Notes under the pieces: generated by a model | Database searches by the model: none | Seen by the model: only the letters and a program-made list of their open reading frames with translations | What the model was told of the DNA's origin: nothing | Program-made: the position numbers and the translations under genes | NCBI RefSeq assembly: GCF_014648415.1 | Contig: NZ_BMRB01000001.1 | Coordinates: 1,488,001-1,552,000 of the forward strand | DNA: 64,000 nucleotides | Source: Actinokineospora fastidiosa | Lineage (GTDB): Bacteria; Actinomycetota; Actinomycetes; Mycobacteriales; Pseudonocardiaceae | Direction: 5' to 3' | In this document: in pieces, positions 9,311 to 19,717 of the stretch | Numbering within the stretch: position 1 is the first letter of the stretch | How the letters are laid out: the number at the start of each line of letters is the position of its first letter

Positions 9311-10627
9311 ATGAGCACTCCCAACAAGCCCGCACCGGTCACCCCGGTGCTGACCAAGCGCTGGCTGTCGCCGAACTCGTGGTCCATCAGGACCTACGAG
9401 CAGCTGGAGGGCTACACCGCCATCCGCAAGGCGCTCAAGGGCACCCCGGAGCAGCTCGTCGAGCTGGTCAAGGCCTCCGGCCTGCGCGGCCGGGGCGGCG
9501 CGGGCTTCCCCGCGGGCGTCAAGTGGTCGTTCATGCCGCCCAACGAGGACAAGCCGCACTACCTGGTGATCAACGCCGACGAGGGCGAGCCGGGCACGTG
9601 CAAGGACATCCCGCTGATGATGGCCGACCCGCACTCGCTCATCGAGGGCTGCATCATCGCCTCGTACGCGATGCGCGCGCACCACTGCTTCATCTACGTG
9701 CGCGGTGAGGCACTGCACTGCATCCGCCGCCTCAACGCCGCCGTGCGCGAGGCCTACGACGCGGGCTACCTGGGCAAGGACATCCTCGGCTCGGGCTACG
9801 ACCTCGACATCGTCGTGCACGCGGGCGCGGGCGCCTACATCTGCGGCGAGGAGACCGCGCTGCTGGACTCGCTGGAGGGCCGCCGCGGCCAGCCCCGGCT
9901 CAAGCCGCCGTTCCCCGCGGCCGCCGGTCTCTACGCCGCGCCGACCACGGTCAACAACGTCGAGACCATCGCCAGCGTGCCGTTCATCGTCAACGGCGGC
10001 AGCGACTGGTTCCGCACGATGGGCACCGAGAAGTCGCCCGGCCCGAAGATCTACTCGATCTCCGGGCACGTGACCAACCCCGGCCAGTACGAGGCGCCGC
10101 TGGGCACCACGCTGCGCGAGCTGCTGGACATGGCGGGCGGCATGAAGGACGGCGTCCCGCTGAAGTTCTGGACCCCGGGCGGCTCGTCCACGCCGATGTT
10201 CACCGCCGAGCACCTCGACGTCCCGCTGGACTTCGAGGGCGCGGCCGAGGCGGGCTCGATGCTGGGCACCACCGCGGTCATGGTCTTCAACGAGACCGTG
10301 TCCGTGCCGTGGGCGGTCATGAAGTGGACCCAGTTCTACGAGCACGAGTCCTGCGGCAAGTGCACGCCGTGCCGCGAGGGCACCTACTGGCTGACCGGCA
10401 TCCTGGAGCGGATGGTCGCCGGTGAGGGCACCGAGTCCGACATCGACACGCTGCTCGACATCTGCGACAACATCCTCGGCCGCAGCTTCTGCGCCCTCGG
10501 CGACGGCGCGGTCAGCCCGATCACCAGCGGCATCAAGTACTTCCGCAACGAGTTCCTTGCGCTGTGCGAGAAGAACCGCAAGCGCAATCCGGAACTCGTA
10601 GGAGCCCAGCCCGGAGTCCAGTCATGA
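9311..10627 (+). CDS. nuoF: NADH-quinone oxidoreductase subunit F
   Basis: A 438-residue subunit that binds NADH and FMN and carries cluster N3, so electrons enter the complex here. [16 protein letters not shown] is the NADH-binding glycine loop; [13 protein letters not shown] and [14 protein letters not shown] belong to the FMN fold; [11 protein letters not shown] plus a later Cys (FCALGDGA) ligate the 4Fe-4S cluster. The ATG is preceded by GGGGAGGCGGA of the repeat. Its stop overlaps the nuoG start. Confidence 0.98.
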   Translation: MSTPNKPAPVTPVLTKRWLSPNSWSIRTYEQLEGYTAIRKALKGTPEQLVELVKASGLRGRGGAGFPAGVKWSFMPPNEDKPHYLVINADEGEPGTCKDIPLMMADPHSLIEGCIIASYAMRAHHCFIYVRGEALHCIRRLNAAVREAYDAGYLGKDILGSGYDLDIVVHAGAGAYICGEETALLDSLEGRRGQPRLKPPFPAAAGLYAAPTTVNNVETIASVPFIVNGGSDWFRTMGTEKSPGPKIYSISGHVTNPGQYEAPLGTTLRELLDMAGGMKDGVPLKFWTPGGSSTPMFTAEHLDVPLDFEGAAEAGSMLGTTAVMVFNETVSVPWAVMKWTQFYEHESCGKCTPCREGTYWLTGILERMVAGEGTESDIDTLLDICDNILGRSFCALGDGAVSPITSGIKYFRNEFLALCEKNRKRNPELVGAQPGVQS

Positions 10628-13083
10628 CGATCGCCCCGGAGAACCCCAAGACCGACAGGCCCGTCCCGGAAGGCCACGTGCGGCTGACCATCGACGGGGT
10701 CGAGGTCGACGCGCCCAAGGGCGAGCTGGTCATCCGCACCGCGGAGCGGCTGGGGATCATGATCCCGCGGTTCTGCGACCACCCGCTGCTGGACCCGGCA
10801 GGCGCCTGCCGCCAGTGCCTGGTCGAGGTCGAGATGGGCGGTCGGCCGATGCCGAAGCCCCAGGCCAGCTGCACGATCACGGTCGCGGGCGGCATGGTCG
10901 TCAAGACCCAGCACACCTCGCCGGTCGCCGACAAGGCCCAGCAGGGCGTGATGGAGCTGCTGCTCATCAACCACCCGCTGGACTGCCCGATCTGCGACAA
11001 GGGCGGCGAGTGCCCGCTGCAGAACCAGGCGATGTCCAACGGCCGCGCGGACTCGCGCTTCCACGAGACCAAGCGGACCTTCGCCAAGCCGATCCCGATC
11101 AGCACCCAGGTGCTGCTCGACCGCGAGCGCTGCGTGCTCTGCCAGCGCTGCACGCGGTTCTCCAGCCAGATCGCGGGCGACCCGTTCATCGAGCTGCTGG
11201 AGCGCGGCGCGCAGCAGCAGATCGGCATCGCCGAGGAGAAGCCGTTCCAGAGCTACTTCTCCGGCAACACCATCCAGATCTGCCCGGTCGGCGCGCTCAC
11301 CAGCGCCGCCTACCGGTTCCGGTCGCGGCCGTTCGACCTGGTCTCGACGCCGAGCGTGTGCGAGCACTGCTCGTCCGGCTGCGCCGAGCGCACGGACTGG
11401 CGGCGCGGCAAGGTCATGCGCAAGCTGGCGGGCGAGGACCCCGAGGTCAACGAGGAGTGGATCTGCGACAAGGGCCGCTTCGCCTTCCGCTACACCACCC
11501 AGCCCGACCGGATCACCCGGCCGATGGTGCGCGACGCCAAGACCGGTGAGCTCGTCGAGTCGAGCTGGACCGAGGCGCTGCGGGTGGCCGCGGACGGCCT
11601 GCTGGCCGCCCGGGACCAGGGCGTCGGCGTGCTGGCGGGCGGCAGGCTGACCGTCGAGGACGCCTACGCCTACGCCAAGTTCGCCCGCATCGCCCTGGGC
11701 ACCAACGACGTGGACTTCCGCGCCCGGCCGCACTCGGCCGAGGAGCTAGACTTCCTCGCCGCCACCGTGGTGAACACCTCGCCGGACGACGGGGTCACCT
11801 TCGCCGGGATCGAGAACGCCCCCGCCGTGCTGTGCGTGGCGTTCGAGCCCGAGGAGGAGGCGCCGATCGTCTTCCTGCGGCTGCGCAAGGCGGCCCGCAC
11901 GAAGCGCGCCAAGGTGTTCCACGTGGGGCAGTGGAGCAGCCCGAGCGTCACCAAGACCATGGGCACGCTGCTCGCCTGCGCCCCCGGCGCGGAGCCCAGG
12001 ACGCTGGACGCGCTGGCCCAGCACGCGCCCGACGTCAACGCGGCGCTGGGCGCCGAGGGCGCGGTGATCCTGGTCGGCGAGCGCGCCGCGGCGATCCCCG
12101 GCCTGTTCAGCGCGGTCCTGCGGCTGGCGGCGAGCACGGGCGCGAAGGTCGCCTGGATCCCCCGCCGCGCGGGCGAGCGCGGCGCGCTCGACGCCGGCGC
12201 CGTCCCGACGCTGCTGCCGGGCGGGCGCCCGGTGGCCGACGCCGGGGCGCGGGCCGCCGTCGAGCAGGTCTGGGGCCTGGCCGAGGGCGCGCTGCCCGCG
12301 CTGCCGGGCCGCGACACCGACGCGATCCTGGCCGCCGCGGCGGCCGGACAGCTCGGCGGCCTGGTGGTCGGCGGCGTCGACCCGTACGACCTCGCCGACC
12401 CGGAGCTGGCGCTGCGCGCGCTGGCCGAGGTGGGCTTCGTGGTCAGCCTGGAGCTGCGGCACAGCGCGGTCACCGCGCTGGCCGACGTGGTGCTCCCGGT
12501 CGCGGCCGCGGTGGAGAAGTCGGGCAGCTTCCTCAACTGGGAGGGCCGCCGCAGGCCGTTCGGCACCACGCTGGAGACCAGCGGCGCGCTGCCGGACTGC
12601 CGGGTGCTCGACACGCTCGCCGTGGAGATGGACGCCGACCTGTTCACCCAGACCCCGGAGGCCGCCGCCGCCGACCTGGCCAAGCTGACCGGCGAGAACG
12701 CCGTCGCCCGCTCGGTGGGCGCGCCGGACGTCGCCGCCGCCCCGAGGACCGCAGGCGACGGCGAGGCCGTGCTGGCGTCCTGGCGGATGCTGCTGGACAA
12801 CGGCTCGCTGCAGGACGGCGAGCCGCACCTGGCGGGCACCCGGCGCCCGGTCTACGCCCGCATGTCGCTGGACACCGCGACCCGGCTGGGCGTGGCCGTC
12901 ACCGGGACCGCCCGGGTGTCGACCGCGCGCGGCACGGTCGACGTCCCGGTGCACGTGGCCGACCTGCCCGACGGCGTGGTCTGGCTGCCCGCGAACTCAC
13001 CCGGCTCCGCGCTGCGCGCGACGCTGGGCGCTGGCCACGGCGACGTCGTGTCCGTGGCAGGCTCCGAGGGAGGCAACGCATGA
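10624..13083 (+). CDS. nuoG: NADH-quinone oxidoreductase subunit G
   Basis: An 819-residue iron-sulfur subunit that wires NuoF to NuoI. From the N-terminus: a ferredoxin-like 2Fe-2S domain ([21 protein letters not shown]), the His/Cys cluster site [15 protein letters not shown], a cluster pair [10 protein letters not shown] with CPVGALTS, and a 4Fe-4S motif [11 protein letters not shown] like that of molybdopterin oxidoreductases. The large C-terminal half is the molybdopterin-oxidoreductase-like fold, which carries no cofactor in complex I. The ATG overlaps the nuoF stop (ATGA). A longer in-frame extension inside nuoF is ignored. Confidence 0.97.
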   Translation: MTIAPENPKTDRPVPEGHVRLTIDGVEVDAPKGELVIRTAERLGIMIPRFCDHPLLDPAGACRQCLVEVEMGGRPMPKPQASCTITVAGGMVVKTQHTSPVADKAQQGVMELLLINHPLDCPICDKGGECPLQNQAMSNGRADSRFHETKRTFAKPIPISTQVLLDRERCVLCQRCTRFSSQIAGDPFIELLERGAQQQIGIAEEKPFQSYFSGNTIQICPVGALTSAAYRFRSRPFDLVSTPSVCEHCSSGCAERTDWRRGKVMRKLAGEDPEVNEEWICDKGRFAFRYTTQPDRITRPMVRDAKTGELVESSWTEALRVAADGLLAARDQGVGVLAGGRLTVEDAYAYAKFARIALGTNDVDFRARPHSAEELDFLAATVVNTSPDDGVTFAGIENAPAVLCVAFEPEEEAPIVFLRLRKAARTKRAKVFHVGQWSSPSVTKTMGTLLACAPGAEPRTLDALAQHAPDVNAALGAEGAVILVGERAAAIPGLFSAVLRLAASTGAKVAWIPRRAGERGALDAGAVPTLLPGGRPVADAGARAAVEQVWGLAEGALPALPGRDTDAILAAAAAGQLGGLVVGGVDPYDLADPELALRALAEVGFVVSLELRHSAVTALADVVLPVAAAVEKSGSFLNWEGRRRPFGTTLETSGALPDCRVLDTLAVEMDADLFTQTPEAAAADLAKLTGENAVARSVGAPDVAAAPRTAGDGEAVLASWRMLLDNGSLQDGEPHLAGTRRPVYARMSLDTATRLGVAVTGTARVSTARGTVDVPVHVADLPDGVVWLPANSPGSALRATLGAGHGDVVSVAGSEGGNA

Positions 13084-14378
13084 CCAGGGCTGAACTCCTG
13101 GCCGACGACCCGTTCTGGCTGATCCTGATCAAGTGCGTCGCCCTGCTCGCGCTGGGCGCCCTGATGACCATGTTCATGATCATCTGGGAGCGCAAGGTCG
13201 TCGCCCGCATGCAGCACCGCCCCGGCCCCAACCGGGTCGGCCCCGGCGGCTGGCTGCAGTCCCTCGCGGACGCGATCAAGCTGCCGTTCAAGGAGCAGAT
13301 CATCCCGGACACGGCCGACCGGAAGGTCTACTTCCTGGCGCCGATCGTGTCCACGGTGCCCGCGTTCCTGGCCTTCTCGGTGATCCCGTTCGGACCCGAG
13401 GTGAGCATCTTCGGCGAGCGCACCGTGCTGCAGCTGGTCGACCTGCCGGTCGGCGTGCTGGTCGTGCTTGCCTGCTCGTCGCTGGGCGTCTACGGCATCG
13501 TGCTCGCAGGCTGGTCGTCCGGCTCGCCGTACCCGCTGCTCGGCGGCCTGCGCTCGGCGGCGCAGGTGATCTCCTACGAGATCGCGCTCGGCCTGTCCAT
13601 CGTGGCGGTGATCCTGCACGCCGGGTCGCTGTCCACAGGGGACATCGTGGACGCGCAGACGGGCATCTGGTTCGCGGTCACCCTGGTGCCCAGCTTCCTG
13701 ATCTTCTTCGTGTCGATGATCGGCGAGACCAACCGCGCCCCGTTCGACCTCCCCGAGGCCGAGTCGGAGCTGGTCGGCGGCTTCCACACCGAGTACAGTT
13801 CGATGAAGTTCGCGCTGTTCTTCCTCGCCGAGTACGTGAACATGGTCATCGTCTCGGCGATGTGCACCACGCTGTTCCTCGGCGGGTACATGGCGCCGTG
13901 GCCGATCTCGCTGATCAACGACAACATGTTCAACAGCGGCTGGTGGCCGCTGATCTGGTTCTTCGGCAAGACGCTGCTGCTGCTGTTCGTCTTCATCTGG
14001 CTGCGCGGCACGCTGCCCCGGCTGCGCTACGACCAGTTCATGCGGCTGGGCTGGAAGTTCCTGGTCCCGGCGAACCTGGTGTGGATCGTCGGCGTGACCG
14101 CCATCCGCGCCTTCCGCGCCGAGGGCGAGATCTCCTCGACCACGATCCTCGTCGCCGGCGGCGTGCTGCTGCTCCTGCTGATCGGGCTGAGCTTCCTGCT
14201 GCCGGAGAAGACCGTCCAGCAGGGCCCGAAGCCGGTCGAGCTGACCGGCGGCGGCTACCCGGTCCCGCCGCTGGACCTGCAGGTGCCGGACAAGAACAGC
14301 CCCAAGGCCGTGCGGGCCCGCAAGCGCCGCCAGCCCGCCGCGGTCGGCGGACCGGCCGAGAAGGAGACCGAGCAATGA
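13080..14378 (+). CDS. nuoH: NADH-quinone oxidoreductase subunit H
   Basis: A 432-residue membrane subunit at the junction of the two arms that forms the quinone entry tunnel. About eight transmembrane segments are evident. Signatures are [31 protein letters not shown] and [18 protein letters not shown] with its conserved acidic residues. A charged tail of about 50 residues after the last helix is rich in Pro and Lys/Arg. It overlaps nuoG and nuoI by ATGA junctions. Confidence 0.97.
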   Translation: MTRAELLADDPFWLILIKCVALLALGALMTMFMIIWERKVVARMQHRPGPNRVGPGGWLQSLADAIKLPFKEQIIPDTADRKVYFLAPIVSTVPAFLAFSVIPFGPEVSIFGERTVLQLVDLPVGVLVVLACSSLGVYGIVLAGWSSGSPYPLLGGLRSAAQVISYEIALGLSIVAVILHAGSLSTGDIVDAQTGIWFAVTLVPSFLIFFVSMIGETNRAPFDLPEAESELVGGFHTEYSSMKFALFFLAEYVNMVIVSAMCTTLFLGGYMAPWPISLINDNMFNSGWWPLIWFFGKTLLLLFVFIWLRGTLPRLRYDQFMRLGWKFLVPANLVWIVGVTAIRAFRAEGEISSTTILVAGGVLLLLLIGLSFLLPEKTVQQGPKPVELTGGGYPVPPLDLQVPDKNSPKAVRARKRRQPAAVGGPAEKETEQ

Positions 14379-14899
14379 GCATTTTCGATCCGCTCAAGGG
14401 CTTCGGGGTGACCTTCGGCACGATGTTCAAGAAGGTCGTGACCGAGGAGTACCCGGAGGACTGGCCGGGCGCCGCGCCCCGCTACCACGGCCGCCACCAG
14501 CTCAACCGGCACCCGGACGGGCTGGAGAAGTGCGTCGGCTGCGAGCTGTGCGCGTGGGCCTGCCCGGCCGACGCGATCTTCGTCGAGGGCGGCGACAACA
14601 CCGACGAGGAGCGCTACTCCCCGGGCGAGCGCTACGGCGCCGACTACCAGATCAACTACCTGCGCTGCATCGGCTGCGGCCTGTGCGTCGAGGCCTGCCC
14701 GACCCGCTCGCTGACGATGATCACCGAGTTCGAGCTGGCCGACGACGACCGGCAGCGGCTGATCTACACCAAGGAGCAGCTGCTCGCGCCGCTGCTGCCG
14801 GGCATGGAGCAGCCGCCGCACCCGATGCGCCTCGGCGACACCGAGCAGGACTACTACGTCCGCGGCCCGGAGCTGGCGACGAATGGGGAGGGCAAGTGA
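14375..14899 (+). CDS. nuoI: NADH-quinone oxidoreductase subunit I
   Basis: A 174-residue ferredoxin-like subunit carrying clusters N6a and N6b between NuoG and NuoB. Two complete 4Fe-4S motifs are visible: [16 protein letters not shown] and [16 protein letters not shown]. The N-terminus ([19 protein letters not shown]) resembles the amphipathic membrane-contact helix of homologues. The start overlaps the nuoH stop. The second copy of the intergenic repeat follows. Confidence 0.98.
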   Translation: MSIFDPLKGFGVTFGTMFKKVVTEEYPEDWPGAAPRYHGRHQLNRHPDGLEKCVGCELCAWACPADAIFVEGGDNTDEERYSPGERYGADYQINYLRCIGCGLCVEACPTRSLTMITEFELADDDRQRLIYTKEQLLAPLLPGMEQPPHPMRLGDTEQDYYVRGPELATNGEGK

Positions 14900-14916
14900 C
14901 GGACCTTCTGTCGACC

Positions 14917-15032
14917 GCGAGTCGCTGCCAACCGCACCTAAGGGGAACGGAACGCGAATCAGCCGCGGGCACCCGCCGAGCAGGCGTGTTCCAGCTCAAC
15001 GCGACCACCGCGGTTGATTCCGGGGAGGCGGA
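14917..15032 (+). repeat. nuo intergenic repeat, copy B (upstream of nuoJ)
   Basis: Second copy of the element upstream of nuoF: CTAAGGGGAACGG, GCACCC, GTTCCA, GCGACCACC and GATTCCGGGGAGGCGGA occur in the same order and at equivalent spacing, ending at the nuoJ start. I see no further copy in the window. Both copies divide the operon at module borders, before NuoFGHI and before NuoJKLMN. Confidence 0.8.
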
Positions 15033-15860
15033 GTGAGCGCGATGCTTCTGGCCCAGGAGGCCGCGGCGGTCTCCACCGGCGAGGCCGTGGCGTTCTGGAT
15101 CCTCGGGCCGCTGGCCCTGGCTGGCGGGCTCGGCATGATCTTCGCCCGCAACGCCGTGCACTCGGCGCTGTTCCTGGTCATGACGATGCTCAGCCTGGGC
15201 GTGCTCTACATGGTCCAGCAGGCCCCGTTCCTCGGGTTCGTGCAGATCATCGTCTACACCGGCGCGATCATGATGCTGTTCCTGTTCGTGCTGATGCTCG
15301 TCGGCCGCGACTCATCGGACTCGGTGGTCGAGGTGCTGCGCGGGCAGCGGCTGTGGGCGACCGTCCTCGGCGTCGGCATGGCCGTGCTGGTCGTCGGCGC
15401 GCTGGCCCGCTCGCTCACCGAGGTCACCCCGCTGGGCCTGGACGAGCCCAACGCCAACGGCGGCAACGTCGAGAGCCTCGGCCGGGCGATCTTCACCGAC
15501 TACCTGTTCCCGTTCGAGCTGACCTCGGCGCTGCTGATCACCGCTGCGGTCGGCGCGATGATCCTGGGTTACATCGACCGGTCGCGCTCGGGCAAGCGCA
15601 CCCAGCGCGAGCTGGTCGTCGCCCGCTTCCGCGGCGAGCACGACCGCCCGTCGCCGCTGCCTGGCCCCGGCGTGTTCGCCACCGCCAACTCGGTGGCCAC
15701 CCCGGCGCTGCTGCCCGACGGCTCGGTCGCCCCGGAGTCGCTGTCCCGGCTGATCGACGCCACCGTCGCCGAGACCCTCGACGACGACCGCAAGGCCGTC
15801 GCGGGCGAGGGAGCCGAGCCGGACGCGAAGGCGCTCACCGGCAAGGAGGACGGGAAATGA
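15033..15860 (+). CDS. nuoJ: NADH-quinone oxidoreductase subunit J
   Basis: A 275-residue membrane subunit with five transmembrane segments in the first 180 residues. The segment [21 protein letters not shown] contains the conserved pi-bulge helix of NuoJ involved in proton coupling. The hydrophilic tail of roughly 80 residues (Asp/Glu/Lys/Pro-rich) is longer than in E. coli, as is usual in actinobacteria. The GTG start follows the ribosome-binding site at the end of the intergenic repeat; an ATG three codons on is an alternative. Confidence 0.95.
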   Translation: MSAMLLAQEAAAVSTGEAVAFWILGPLALAGGLGMIFARNAVHSALFLVMTMLSLGVLYMVQQAPFLGFVQIIVYTGAIMMLFLFVLMLVGRDSSDSVVEVLRGQRLWATVLGVGMAVLVVGALARSLTEVTPLGLDEPNANGGNVESLGRAIFTDYLFPFELTSALLITAAVGAMILGYIDRSRSGKRTQRELVVARFRGEHDRPSPLPGPGVFATANSVATPALLPDGSVAPESLSRLIDATVAETLDDDRKAVAGEGAEPDAKALTGKEDGK

Positions 15861-16156
15861 CGCCCACCTACTACCTGCTGCTCTCGGCGCTGCTGTTCAC
15901 GATCGGCGCCGTCGGCGTGCTGGTGCGGCGCAACGCGATCGTGGTGTTCATGTGCATCGAGCTGATGCTCAACGCCGTGAACCTGTCCCTGGTCACCTTC
16001 GCCCGGATCAACGGGTCGCTGGACGGCCAGGTGATGGCGTTCTTCGTGATGGTCGTGGCCGCGGCCGAGGTCGTGGTCGGCCTGGCGATCATCATGTCGA
16101 TCTTCCGCACCCGCCGGACCGCGTCGGTCGACGACGCGAACCTGCTGAAGTACTAA
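15857..16156 (+). CDS. nuoK: NADH-quinone oxidoreductase subunit K
   Basis: A 99-residue, three-helix antiporter-like subunit of the membrane arm. The conserved glutamates lie in [11 protein letters not shown] and [13 protein letters not shown]. It has the standard family length. It overlaps nuoJ by ATGA and is followed after 10 nt by nuoL; AAGGGGA overlaps the end of nuoK and serves nuoL. Confidence 0.97.
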   Translation: MTPTYYLLLSALLFTIGAVGVLVRRNAIVVFMCIELMLNAVNLSLVTFARINGSLDGQVMAFFVMVVAAAEVVVGLAIIMSIFRTRRTASVDDANLLKY

Positions 16157-16166
16157 GGGGAACTCG

Positions 16167-18122
16167 GTGAGCATCAACCTCGCTGCTGAGGTCGCCCCCG
16201 CGACCGGGGCCGCGTCGCAGGCCTGGCTCCTGCTGGCGCTCCCCGCGCTCGGCGCGGCCGTGCTGCTGCTGGCCGGGCGCAGGCGGGCGCAGGGCTGGGG
16301 GCACCTGCTGGGCAGCGCGACCGTGCTGGGCGCGTTCGTCTACGGCCTGGTGCTGTTCTTCGAGAGCACCGGGCTGAGCCCCGACCAGCGCACGCAGGAC
16401 CTGCTGCTGTTCGAGTGGATCCCGGTCGGCTCCCTCGACGTCGACATCGCCCTGCGGATCGACCCGCTGTCGCTGACGTTCGTGCTGCTGATCACCGGTG
16501 TGGGCGCGCTGATCCACATCTACTCGATCGGCTACATGGGCCACGAGCGGGAGGACCGCAGCCGGTTCTTCGCCTACCTGAACCTGTTCATCGCCGCGAT
16601 GCTGCTGCTGGTGCTGGGCAACGGGTTCGTGACGCTGTACTTCGGCTGGGAGGGTGTCGGCCTCGCCTCGTACCTGCTGATCGGCTGGTACCAGGGCCGC
16701 GGCTACGCGGCCACGGCCGCCAAGAAGGCGTTCCTGATGAACCGGGTCGGCGACGTCGGCCTCGCCCTGGCGATCTTCCTCATGTTCAAGACGATGGGCA
16801 CCACCTCCTACGCGGGGGTGTTCGAGCAGATCGGCGGGCAGTCGACGGCGGTCGTGGTGGCCATCGGGCTGCTGCTCCTGCTGGGCGCGTGCGGCAAGTC
16901 GGGCCAGTTCCCGCTGCAGGCGTGGTTGCCCGACGCGATGGCCGGTCCGACCCCCGTCTCCGCCCTGATCCACGCGGCGACGATGGTGACCGCGGGCGTG
17001 TACCTGATCGCCCGGTCCAGCCCGATCTACTCGCTGCCGCAGGCTGCGGACGCGCGGCTGGTCGTGATGATCGTCGGCGCGTTCACGCTGCTGCTGGGCT
17101 GCGTCATCGGCTGCGCCTACGACGACTTCAAGAAGGTCCTGGCGTACTCGACGGTCAGCCAGATCGGCTACATGATGCTCGCCGTCGGCCTCGGCCCGGC
17201 AGGCTACGCCTTCGGCATCCTGCACCTGCTGACCCACGGCTTCTTCAAGGCCGGGCTGTTCCTCGGCGCGGGCTCGGTCATGCACGGCATGAACGACGAG
17301 GGCGACATCCGCCGCATGGGCGGGCTGTGGAAGAAGATGCCGATCACCTTCGCCACCTTCGCCCTCGGCTACCTCGCGCTGATCGGCTTCCCGTTCCTGT
17401 CCGGGTACTTCTCCAAGGACGAGATCATCTACGCCGCGTTCGGCGAGGAGGGGTGGCGCGGCTGGGTCTTCGGCGGCGCGGCCCTGCTGGGCGCGCTGCT
17501 GACCGCGTTCTACATGACCCGCCTGCTGGTCCTGGTCTTCCTGGGCAAGCCGCGCTGGGAAGGGCTCAAGAGCGAGGACGGCAAGGACTACCACCCGCAC
17601 GAGTCGCCGTCGACGATGACCATCCCGATGATCATCCTGGCGTTCGGCTCGGTCGCCGCGGGCGGCATCCTGGCCACGATGCTCCCCGAGTGGCTGGAGC
17701 CCAGCGTCGGCGCGGTCGCCGAGCGCGAGGGCCTGGTCTCCCACGGCATGGTCGCCGTCATGGCCACCGTGGCGATGGTCATCGGCGCGGGCCTGGCGTA
17801 CCTGCTGTTCGCCCGGGGTGAGCAGCCGGTCGAGCGGCCGCAGCGGGTGTCCTGGCCGGTCCGGGCCGCGCGCGCGGACCTCTACGGCAACCACCTGAAC
17901 GAGGCGCTGTTCGCCAAGCCGGGCACGTGGCTGACCCGGGCGCTGGTCTTCGTCGACAACCGCGGCGTCGACGGCCTGGTCAACGGCATCGCGGCGGGCC
18001 TGGGCGGCAGCTCGGGCCGCCTGCGCCGCACGCAGACGGGCTTCGTGCGCTCCTACGCGCTGTCCATGCTCGGCGGGTCGATCCTCGTGATCGCCGCACT
18101 GCTGATGGTGAGGTTCGCATGA
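16167..18122 (+). CDS. nuoL: NADH-quinone oxidoreductase subunit L
   Basis: A 651-residue proton-pumping subunit at the distal end of the membrane arm, homologous to Mrp antiporters. Signatures are GWEGVGLASYLLIGWY with the coupling glutamate, GKSGQFPLQAWLPDAMAGPTPVSALIHAATMV with the central lysine and HAAT helix, and KKVLAYSTVSQIGYM. The C-terminal part includes the long lateral helix region ending in a transmembrane anchor. The GTG start has AAGGGGA 9 nt upstream. The stop overlaps the nuoM start. Confidence 0.97.
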   Translation: MSINLAAEVAPATGAASQAWLLLALPALGAAVLLLAGRRRAQGWGHLLGSATVLGAFVYGLVLFFESTGLSPDQRTQDLLLFEWIPVGSLDVDIALRIDPLSLTFVLLITGVGALIHIYSIGYMGHEREDRSRFFAYLNLFIAAMLLLVLGNGFVTLYFGWEGVGLASYLLIGWYQGRGYAATAAKKAFLMNRVGDVGLALAIFLMFKTMGTTSYAGVFEQIGGQSTAVVVAIGLLLLLGACGKSGQFPLQAWLPDAMAGPTPVSALIHAATMVTAGVYLIARSSPIYSLPQAADARLVVMIVGAFTLLLGCVIGCAYDDFKKVLAYSTVSQIGYMMLAVGLGPAGYAFGILHLLTHGFFKAGLFLGAGSVMHGMNDEGDIRRMGGLWKKMPITFATFALGYLALIGFPFLSGYFSKDEIIYAAFGEEGWRGWVFGGAALLGALLTAFYMTRLLVLVFLGKPRWEGLKSEDGKDYHPHESPSTMTIPMIILAFGSVAAGGILATMLPEWLEPSVGAVAEREGLVSHGMVAVMATVAMVIGAGLAYLLFARGEQPVERPQRVSWPVRAARADLYGNHLNEALFAKPGTWLTRALVFVDNRGVDGLVNGIAAGLGGSSGRLRRTQTGFVRSYALSMLGGSILVIAALLMVRFA

Positions 18123-19717
18123 CGTCAACGGCCGACTCCTGGGTGCTCTGGGCGCTGCTGGCCGTCCCGCTGGTGGGCGCGGCGGTCACCGTCGCCCTGC
18201 GCGGCAACGACAAGACGGCCAAGCTCGCGGCGCTGGCGTTCAGCGTCGTCGAGCTGGTGCTCGCCGGTGTCGCCTGGTCGCTCTACGACCCGGCGGGCGA
18301 GCGGCTGCAGCTGGGCACCACGCTGGACTGGATCCCCGCGTTCGGCGTGCACATCGCCTGGGGCGTGGACGGCATCGCGCTGGTGATGATCGCGGTCATC
18401 GCGCTGCTGGTGCCGATCGTGATCGGCGCGGGCTGGGCCGACCGGCTGCCGGAGGGCCGCACGAAGGGCGGGTTCTTCGCGCTGATCCTGCTGGAGCAGG
18501 CGCTGACCGTCGGCGTGTTCGCCGCGACCGACGTGTTCCTGTTCTACGTGCTGTTCGAGATCATGCTGATCCCGATGTACTTCCTGATCGGGTCATACGG
18601 CGGGGCGAACCGGCAGTACGCGGCGGTCAAGTTCTTCCTGTACTCCTTCCTCGGCGGCCTGATCATGCTGGCCTCGGTGATCGCGGCGTACTCGCTGGCC
18701 TCCGACACCCTCGGCCAGGGCACGTTCCTGTGGGAGGAACTGGTCCCGGTCGTCTCGGCGGCGCCGCTGACCACCCAGATCTGGATCTTCTTCGGCTTCT
18801 TCATCGCCTTCGCGGTGAAGGCGCCGCTGGTCCCGGTGCACACCTGGCTGCCGGACGCCACCGCGGAGGCGCCGATGGGCGTCGCGGTGCTGCTGGTCGG
18901 CATCCTGGACAAGGTCGGCACCTTCGGGTTCCTGCGCTTCCTGCTGCCGATGACCCCCGACGCCAGCAAGGAGCTGTCCTGGCTGGTGCTGCTGCTGGCC
19001 GCGGTCGGCGTCATCTACGGCTCGCTGCTGGCCGCGGGCCAGAGCGACATGAAGCGCTTCGTCGCCTACGTCTCGATCGCCCACTTCGGCTTCATCGCGC
19101 TGGGCATCTTCGCCTTCAGCACGCAGTCGCTGACCGGGTCGGTGACCTACATGGTCAACCACAGCATCGCCACCGGCATGCTGATCCTGGTGCTGGGCAT
19201 GGTGATCTTCCGGGGCGGCTCGGCGCGGATCGCCGACTACGGCGGCATGGCCAAGCTGACCCCGGTGCTGGCGGGCATGCTGCTCATCGCCGGTCTGTCC
19301 AGCATGTCGCTGCCCGGCACCAACTCGTTCATCAGCGAGTTCCTGGTGCTGATCGGCTCGTTCCCGAACGCGCCCGTCCACACGATCATCGCCACGGTGG
19401 GCATGGTCCTGGCCGCGCTGTACGTGCTGTGGCTGTACCAGCGGATCATGCAGGGCCCGCTGCGCGGCGACGCCATCGTCGGCGCGGCGGGCGGCCCCGG
19501 CGCGGTCGTGGCCCCCGAGGTCGGGGCCAGGAAGGCCATCGCGGACCTGTCCGGGCGGGAGAAGCTCGTGCTCGCCCCGCTGGTCCTGCTGGTCGTCGCG
19601 CTCGGGATCTTCCCGAAGCCGGTGCTGGACACGGTGGAGCCGTCCGTGGCCGCCACCATGTGCGAGGCCGGTCTGGTCGACCCGGTCCAGTCCGATGAGG
19701 AGCAAGCGCAGTGCTGA
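18119..19717 (+). CDS. nuoM: NADH-quinone oxidoreductase subunit M
   Basis: A 532-residue antiporter-like proton pump with about 14 transmembrane helices. Markers are FYVLFEIMLIPMYFLIG (conserved glutamate), FAVKAPLVPVHTWLPDATAEAPM and MKRFVAYVSIAHFGF. The ATG overlaps the nuoL stop. The C-terminal tail ends with a Cys-containing segment, and its last codons overlap nuoN by 7 bp. Confidence 0.97.
   Translation: MTSTADSWVLWALLAVPLVGAAVTVALRGNDKTAKLAALAFSVVELVLAGVAWSLYDPAGERLQLGTTLDWIPAFGVHIAWGVDGIALVMIAVIALLVPIVIGAGWADRLPEGRTKGGFFALILLEQALTVGVFAATDVFLFYVLFEIMLIPMYFLIGSYGGANRQYAAVKFFLYSFLGGLIMLASVIAAYSLASDTLGQGTFLWEELVPVVSAAPLTTQIWIFFGFFIAFAVKAPLVPVHTWLPDATAEAPMGVAVLLVGILDKVGTFGFLRFLLPMTPDASKELSWLVLLLAAVGVIYGSLLAAGQSDMKRFVAYVSIAHFGFIALGIFAFSTQSLTGSVTYMVNHSIATGMLILVLGMVIFRGGSARIADYGGMAKLTPVLAGMLLIAGLSSMSLPGTNSFISEFLVLIGSFPNAPVHTIIATVGMVLAALYVLWLYQRIMQGPLRGDAIVGAAGGPGAVVAPEVGARKAIADLSGREKLVLAPLVLLVVALGIFPKPVLDTVEPSVAATMCEAGLVDPVQSDEEQAQC

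Noticed and set aside
16092..18128. Very long open frame antisense to nuoL (and similar ones antisense to menJ, nuoA-C, nuoD, nuoF and korA)
   Set aside because: High-GC coding DNA leaves long stop-free antisense frames. These translate to Arg/Ala/Gly/His-rich low-complexity protein without domains, while the plus-strand genes are unmistakable.
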